From Amorphoplanes friuliensis DSM 7358 (lineage in GTDB: Bacteria; Actinomycetota; Actinomycetes; Mycobacteriales; Micromonosporaceae), in the NCBI RefSeq assembly GCF_000494755.1, contig NC_022657.1:6114001-6178000 (forward strand): a stretch of DNA of 64,000 nt. The letters run 5' to 3'. Positions 60,850-64,000 of this stretch are shown here, in pieces; the first letter of the stretch is position 1, and every line of letters starts with the position of its first letter. Both the position numbers and the translations under genes were made by a program. Below the pieces are notes generated by a model. The model was not told where the DNA came from. It did no database searches and worked only from the letters and a program-made list of their open reading frames with translations.

Positions 60850-61995
60850 TCAGGCCGGGAGGCCGTCGAGGCGGGTGAGGATCTGGAGCATGACCTCGTC
60901 GGCGCCGGCGCCGATGGAGGTCAGGCGGGTGTCGCGGTAGAGGCGGGCGGTCCAGGTCTCCTCGAGGTAGCCCATGCCGCCGTGCAGTTGCAGGCACCAG
61001 TCGGCCACCTCGCGGATCAGCCGGCCCGCCTTGAGCTTCGCGACCGTTGCCATGCGGGTGATGTCCTCGCCGGCCATCAGGGTTTCGCAGGTGACCAGGT
61101 TGTGGCTGCGCAGCAGATCCACTTCGGCCTGGAGTTCGCTGAGGCGGAAGGCGACGTACTGCCGGTCGGCGAGGGGGCGGCCGAACACCGTGCGGTCGAG
61201 GACGAACTTGCGGGTGCGGTCGAGGGCGTACTGGCAGCCGCCGACCGTCGTGTACGCGGCGAACATGCGCTCGATCACGAACTGTTGCATCTGCTGCTGG
61301 AAGCCGCGTCCCACCTGGCCCACGACGTTGGCGGCGGGGACGCGGACCTCGTCGAGGACGAGTTCGGCGGTGTCGGAGCAGCGGTTGCCGAGTTTGTCGA
61401 ACGTGCGCGCCACGCTGAATCCCGGGAGGGACGTGGGGACGATGATCTGGGACATGCCGCGGTGGCCGGCCTCGTCGGAGGTGCGGGCGAGCAGGCAGAT
61501 CCAGTCGGCCTGGGCGCCGTTGGTGATGTAGGTCTTGCGACCGGTGATGATCAGGTCGTCGCCGTCGGGGACGGCACGGGTGCGCAGGCGGGCGACGTCG
61601 CTGCCCGTGTCGGGTTCGGTGACGGCGACGGCCGCGACCGCCGTGCCCGCGATCGCCGGGGCCAGGTAGCGCTCCTTGAGCTCGGGTGAGCCGAACTCGT
61701 GCAGCGACGGGGTGGCCATCATGGACTGGACGCCGATCGCCATGCCGACGCCGGTCGCGTGCATGCGGCCGTACTCCTCGGCGGCGACGAGCTGGAAGCT
61801 GTGGTCGGCGCCCTCACCGCCGTAGGTCTCCGCGTACTCGAGACCGAGCAGGCCGAGGGCCGCGGCCTTGGGGAAGAGATCGTGCAGCGGCACCCGGCCG
61901 GCGGCTTCCCAGGCGTCGACGTGCGGGTTGACCTCGGCGTCGACAAACCGGCGGACGCTGTCCCGGAAGGCGCGATGGTCCTCGTTGAGCCGCAT
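60850..61995 (-). CDS. Acyl-CoA dehydrogenase
   Basis: This 381-residue flavoprotein has AVTEPDTGSDVA and ITGRKTYITNGAQADW around FAD, DRTVFGRPLADRQ, and the C-terminal LHGGMGYLEE with RDTRLTSIGAGADEVML. A catalytic Glu at the usual position is likely the one in the YLEE or GAGADE segment; this was not resolved. It is divergent from the AtuA gene across 79 bases that hold a palindrome. With the AtuA and carboxylase genes it suggests branched acyl or terpenoid catabolism. Confidence 0.93.
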   Translation of the reverse strand: MRLNEDHRAFRDSVRRFVDAEVNPHVDAWEAAGRVPLHDLFPKAAALGLLGLEYAETYGGEGADHSFQLVAAEEYGRMHATGVGMAIGVQSMMATPSLHEFGSPELKERYLAPAIAGTAVAAVAVTEPDTGSDVARLRTRAVPDGDDLIITGRKTYITNGAQADWICLLARTSDEAGHRGMSQIIVPTSLPGFSVARTFDKLGNRCSDTAELVLDEVRVPAANVVGQVGRGFQQQMQQFVIERMFAAYTTVGGCQYALDRTRKFVLDRTVFGRPLADRQYVAFRLSELQAEVDLLRSHNLVTCETLMAGEDITRMATVAKLKAGRLIREVADWCLQLHGGMGYLEETWTARLYRDTRLTSIGAGADEVMLQILTRLDGLPA

Positions 61996-62025
61996 CCGCC
62001 GACGGTAACGAACGGCGACACGGAG

Positions 62026-62047
62026 AAACAAGCACGCTTGCTTGTTT
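62026..62047. promoter_or_regulatory. Palindromic operator-like site between divergent genes
   Basis: AAACAAGC (62026-62033) and GCTTGTTT (62040-62047) are perfect inverted repeats with a six-base spacer ACGCTT. An overlapping shorter palindrome, CAAGC-AC-GCTTG, lies at 62029-62040. The site is about 30 bases from each start codon. Sites like this are typical of TetR-family repressors of acyl-CoA catabolism; no such regulator is in view near by. Confidence 0.6.
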
Positions 62048-62074
62048 TTCGCCGCTGTGCCAATGTCAGCGGGC

Positions 62075-63766
62075 ATGAGCCCCGATCCGCTGCGTGTCGG
62101 CAACTGCTCCGGGTTCTACGGCGACCGGCTCTCCGCGATGTGCGAGATGCTCGAGGGCGGCGAGCTCGACGTCCTCACCGGCGACTATCTGGCCGAGCTG
62201 ACCATGCTCATCCTGGCCCGTGACCGCGCTGCCGATCCCGCCACCGGTTATGCCCGGACCTTCCTGGCCCAGCTGCGCGACTGCCTGAGCCTGGCCCGGG
62301 ACCGCGGTGTCCGCATCGTCGCCAACGCCGGCGGGGTCAACCCTTCCGGCCTGGTCACCGCCCTGCGAGAGCTCGGCCAGACCAAGATCGCTCTGGTACG
62401 CGGTGACGACCTCACGCCCCGCGCCACCGACCTCGGGCTGGGCTCCCCACTCGGCGCGCACGCCTATCTCGGTGCGTTCGGGATCGCCCGGGCGCTGCAG
62501 TCCGGGGCCGAGGTGGTGGTCACCGGGCGGGTCACCGACGCCTCGCTGACCGTCGGCCCGGCGATCGCCCATTTCGGCTGGAGCCACGACGACCTCGACG
62601 CGCTCGCCGGCGCCACCGTGGCCGGTCACGTGATCGAGTGCGGCACGCAGGCCACCGGTGGCAACTACCCGTTCTTCACCGAGATCGACGATCTGGTCCA
62701 CCCGGGTTTCCCGATCGCCGAGCTGCACCGGGACGGTTCCAGCGTCATCACCAAGCACCCGGGCACGTCCGGCGCGGTCACGGTCGGCACGGTCACGGCC
62801 CAGCTGGTCTACGAGATCGGCGATGCCCGCTACGCCGGCCCCGACGTCACGACCAGGCTCGACACGATCACCCTGCACCGGTCCGGGCCCGACCGGGTGG
62901 AGATCACCGGCGTACGCGGTGAGCCGCCCCCGCCCGACCTCAAGGTCTCGTGTGTAGCCGTCGGCGGCTTCCGCAACGAGGTCACGGTGGTGCTGACCGG
63001 TCTCGACATCGAGGCCAAGGCGGACCTGTTCCGGCGCCAGTTCGCCGCCGCCTGCCCCACCGCACCGGCCGAGGTCACCTGGACCCTGGCTCGCCTCGAC
63101 TCCGCGGACGCACCGACGCAGCAGCAGGCGTCCGCGCTGCTCACGGTCGTCGCCCGTGACCCGGCCGAGAAGGTGGTGGGCCGCGCGTTCACCAACGCCG
63201 CCGTCGAGGTCGCGCTGGGGTCCTACCCGGGCTTCTTCAGCACCACGCCCCCGGGACGCGCGCACCCGTACGGTGTCTTCACTCCGGCCTTTGTCCCCCA
63301 GGACGTGCCGGTGCACGAGGTGGTGCTGGACGACGGGACCGTCGACAGCATTGCCCCGCCGCTGGTCACCGCGCCGCTCCGGCCGCTGTCCGGCCCGGTT
63401 GCGCCCGCTGCCGGCGATCCGGGTCCGACCCGCCGCCTTCCGCTGGGGACCGTCGCCGGGGCCCGGTCGGGTGACAAGGGCGGGAGCGCCAACGTCGGCC
63501 TCTGGGTGCGCGACGACGCGGCGTACCCGTGGCTCGCCGCCCTGATCACCGAGGAGACGATCCGCGATCTGCTCCCGGAGACCGCCGGCCTGGCGGTCCG
63601 GATCATCCGGCTGCCCGCGCTGCGCGCCGTGAACGTCGTCATCGACGGCCTGCTCGGTCAGGGTGTCGCTTACAACGCCCGCTTCGACCCGCAGGCCAAG
63701 GGGCTCGGTGAGTGGCTGCGGTCGCGGCACGTCGAGATCCCCGTCGCCCTGCTGGAGGTTTCATGA
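62075..63766 (+). CDS. AtuA-family (DUF1446) acyclic terpene utilisation protein
   Basis: This 563-residue protein has the AtuA signature: [68 protein letters not shown] and [22 protein letters not shown]. AtuA proteins occur with acyl-CoA dehydrogenases and biotin-dependent carboxylases in citronellol and leucine-type catabolism; the reaction is not established. ATG 62075 is used (ATG 62063 is also possible). The stop overlaps the next gene (ATGA). Confidence 0.92.
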   Translation: MSPDPLRVGNCSGFYGDRLSAMCEMLEGGELDVLTGDYLAELTMLILARDRAADPATGYARTFLAQLRDCLSLARDRGVRIVANAGGVNPSGLVTALRELGQTKIALVRGDDLTPRATDLGLGSPLGAHAYLGAFGIARALQSGAEVVVTGRVTDASLTVGPAIAHFGWSHDDLDALAGATVAGHVIECGTQATGGNYPFFTEIDDLVHPGFPIAELHRDGSSVITKHPGTSGAVTVGTVTAQLVYEIGDARYAGPDVTTRLDTITLHRSGPDRVEITGVRGEPPPPDLKVSCVAVGGFRNEVTVVLTGLDIEAKADLFRRQFAAACPTAPAEVTWTLARLDSADAPTQQQASALLTVVARDPAEKVVGRAFTNAAVEVALGSYPGFFSTTPPGRAHPYGVFTPAFVPQDVPVHEVVLDDGTVDSIAPPLVTAPLRPLSGPVAPAAGDPGPTRRLPLGTVAGARSGDKGGSANVGLWVRDDAAYPWLAALITEETIRDLLPETAGLAVRIIRLPALRAVNVVIDGLLGQGVAYNARFDPQAKGLGEWLRSRHVEIPVALLEVS

Positions 63767-64000
63767 CCGTCCTGCGGTCCACCCTGGACCCGGAGAGCGC
63801 CGACGCCCGTGCCGCCCGGCAGTCCATGCTCGACGCCCTCGACGAGGTCGCGGCCGAGAACGCCAAGGCGGTCGCCGGTGGCGGCGAGAAGGCGGTCGCC
63901 CGGCACCGCGCCCGCGGCAAGCTCACCGCCCGCGAACGCATCGAGCTGCTGCTCGACCTCGACGCGCCGTTCCTCGAGCTGGCCCCGCTGGCCGGCTACG
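63763..64000 (+). CDS. Acyl-CoA carboxylase carboxyltransferase (beta) subunit, N-terminal part
   Basis: Only the first 79 residues lie in the window. They contain [40 protein letters not shown] and [18 protein letters not shown], the typical start of biotin-dependent carboxyltransferase beta subunits such as methylcrotonyl- or geranyl-CoA carboxylase. The ATG overlaps the AtuA stop by four bases. The next genes are probably the biotin subunit and an enoyl-CoA hydratase, which cannot be seen. Confidence 0.88.
   Translation, partial: MTVLRSTLDPESADARAARQSMLDALDEVAAENAKAVAGGGEKAVARHRARGKLTARERIELLLDLDAPFLELAPLAGY

Noticed and set aside
62029-62042. KstR2-type operator (CAAG-N2-CTTG)
   Set aside because: The spacing between CAAG and CTTG here is four bases rather than two, so the KstR2 consensus as I know it is not met.

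Overview
The window is about 64 kb of very GC-rich DNA with dense genes, frequent GTG starts and many ATGA/GTGA stop-start overlaps. The gene content (a conservon, SigE-family sigma factor, SARP regulator, CBM2 glycoside hydrolase, DUF58/MoxR operon) points to a filamentous actinobacterium, most likely Micromonosporaceae and Actinoplanes-like. This is inferred from protein character, not from a marker gene. No tRNA, rRNA, CRISPR array, transposase or phage gene was seen, so it reads as chromosomal sequence with accessory islands.

Layout. 1-456: N-terminus of a secreted M14 carboxypeptidase. 739-7052: two paralogous glycine-betaine-type binding lipoproteins flanking a complete conservon cvnABCD (NIT-domain kinase, roadblock, DUF742, small GTPase), with no permease or ATPase. 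14843 down to 7057 (minus strand): seven tightly packed genes encoding a dynamin-like GTPase, a second TRAFAC-type GTPase, a tail-anchored protein, two small unknown proteins, an HEAAH metallopeptidase and a GGDEF diguanylate cyclase. This is the best candidate for an undescribed system, plausibly a GTPase-centred conflict or membrane-stress module with a c-di-GMP output. 15100-17204: DUF805 protein, lipoprotein and a membrane pseudokinase.

25152 down to 17177 (minus): response regulator and sensor kinase, then an FN3 secreted protein, MoxR ATPase, DUF58 protein and a transglutaminase-fold membrane protein lacking its catalytic Cys and His. 25214-28123: SARP, LuxR-type regulator and an orphan response regulator similar to the one at 24493. 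At about 28500 an HxlR regulator and a DHA2 transporter are both 5'-truncated head to head, which looks like a deletion scar. 29128-33064: a membrane protein, a YjbR protein and a secreted CBM2 glycoside hydrolase preceded by a perfect CebR/CelR-type operator. 33205-36557: SigE-family sigma factor with a membrane anti-sigma-like HAF-repeat protein, then SelO carrying a triplicated 20-residue insert.

36562-46068: mostly envelope and secreted proteins (lipoproteins, HEYAH metalloprotease, PQQ-propeller protein with Trp-Pro-Gln repeats, SPFH lipoprotein, MFS transporter with a repeated tail, membrane-anchored GH18). 46255-49275: a processive GT2 glycosyltransferase fused to an EAL domain, divergent from the GH18 gene; together they suggest a c-di-GMP-linked exopolysaccharide function. 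49276-57674: TetR, serine hydrolase, GNAT, TrpF-like barrel, large LuxR-type ATPase regulator, two secreted proteins, a small membrane protein and a STAS protein. 57685-64000: aldehyde dehydrogenase, CYP152-type P450, a second STAS protein, and an acyl-CoA dehydrogenase divergent from AtuA plus an acyl-CoA carboxylase subunit that runs off the right edge.
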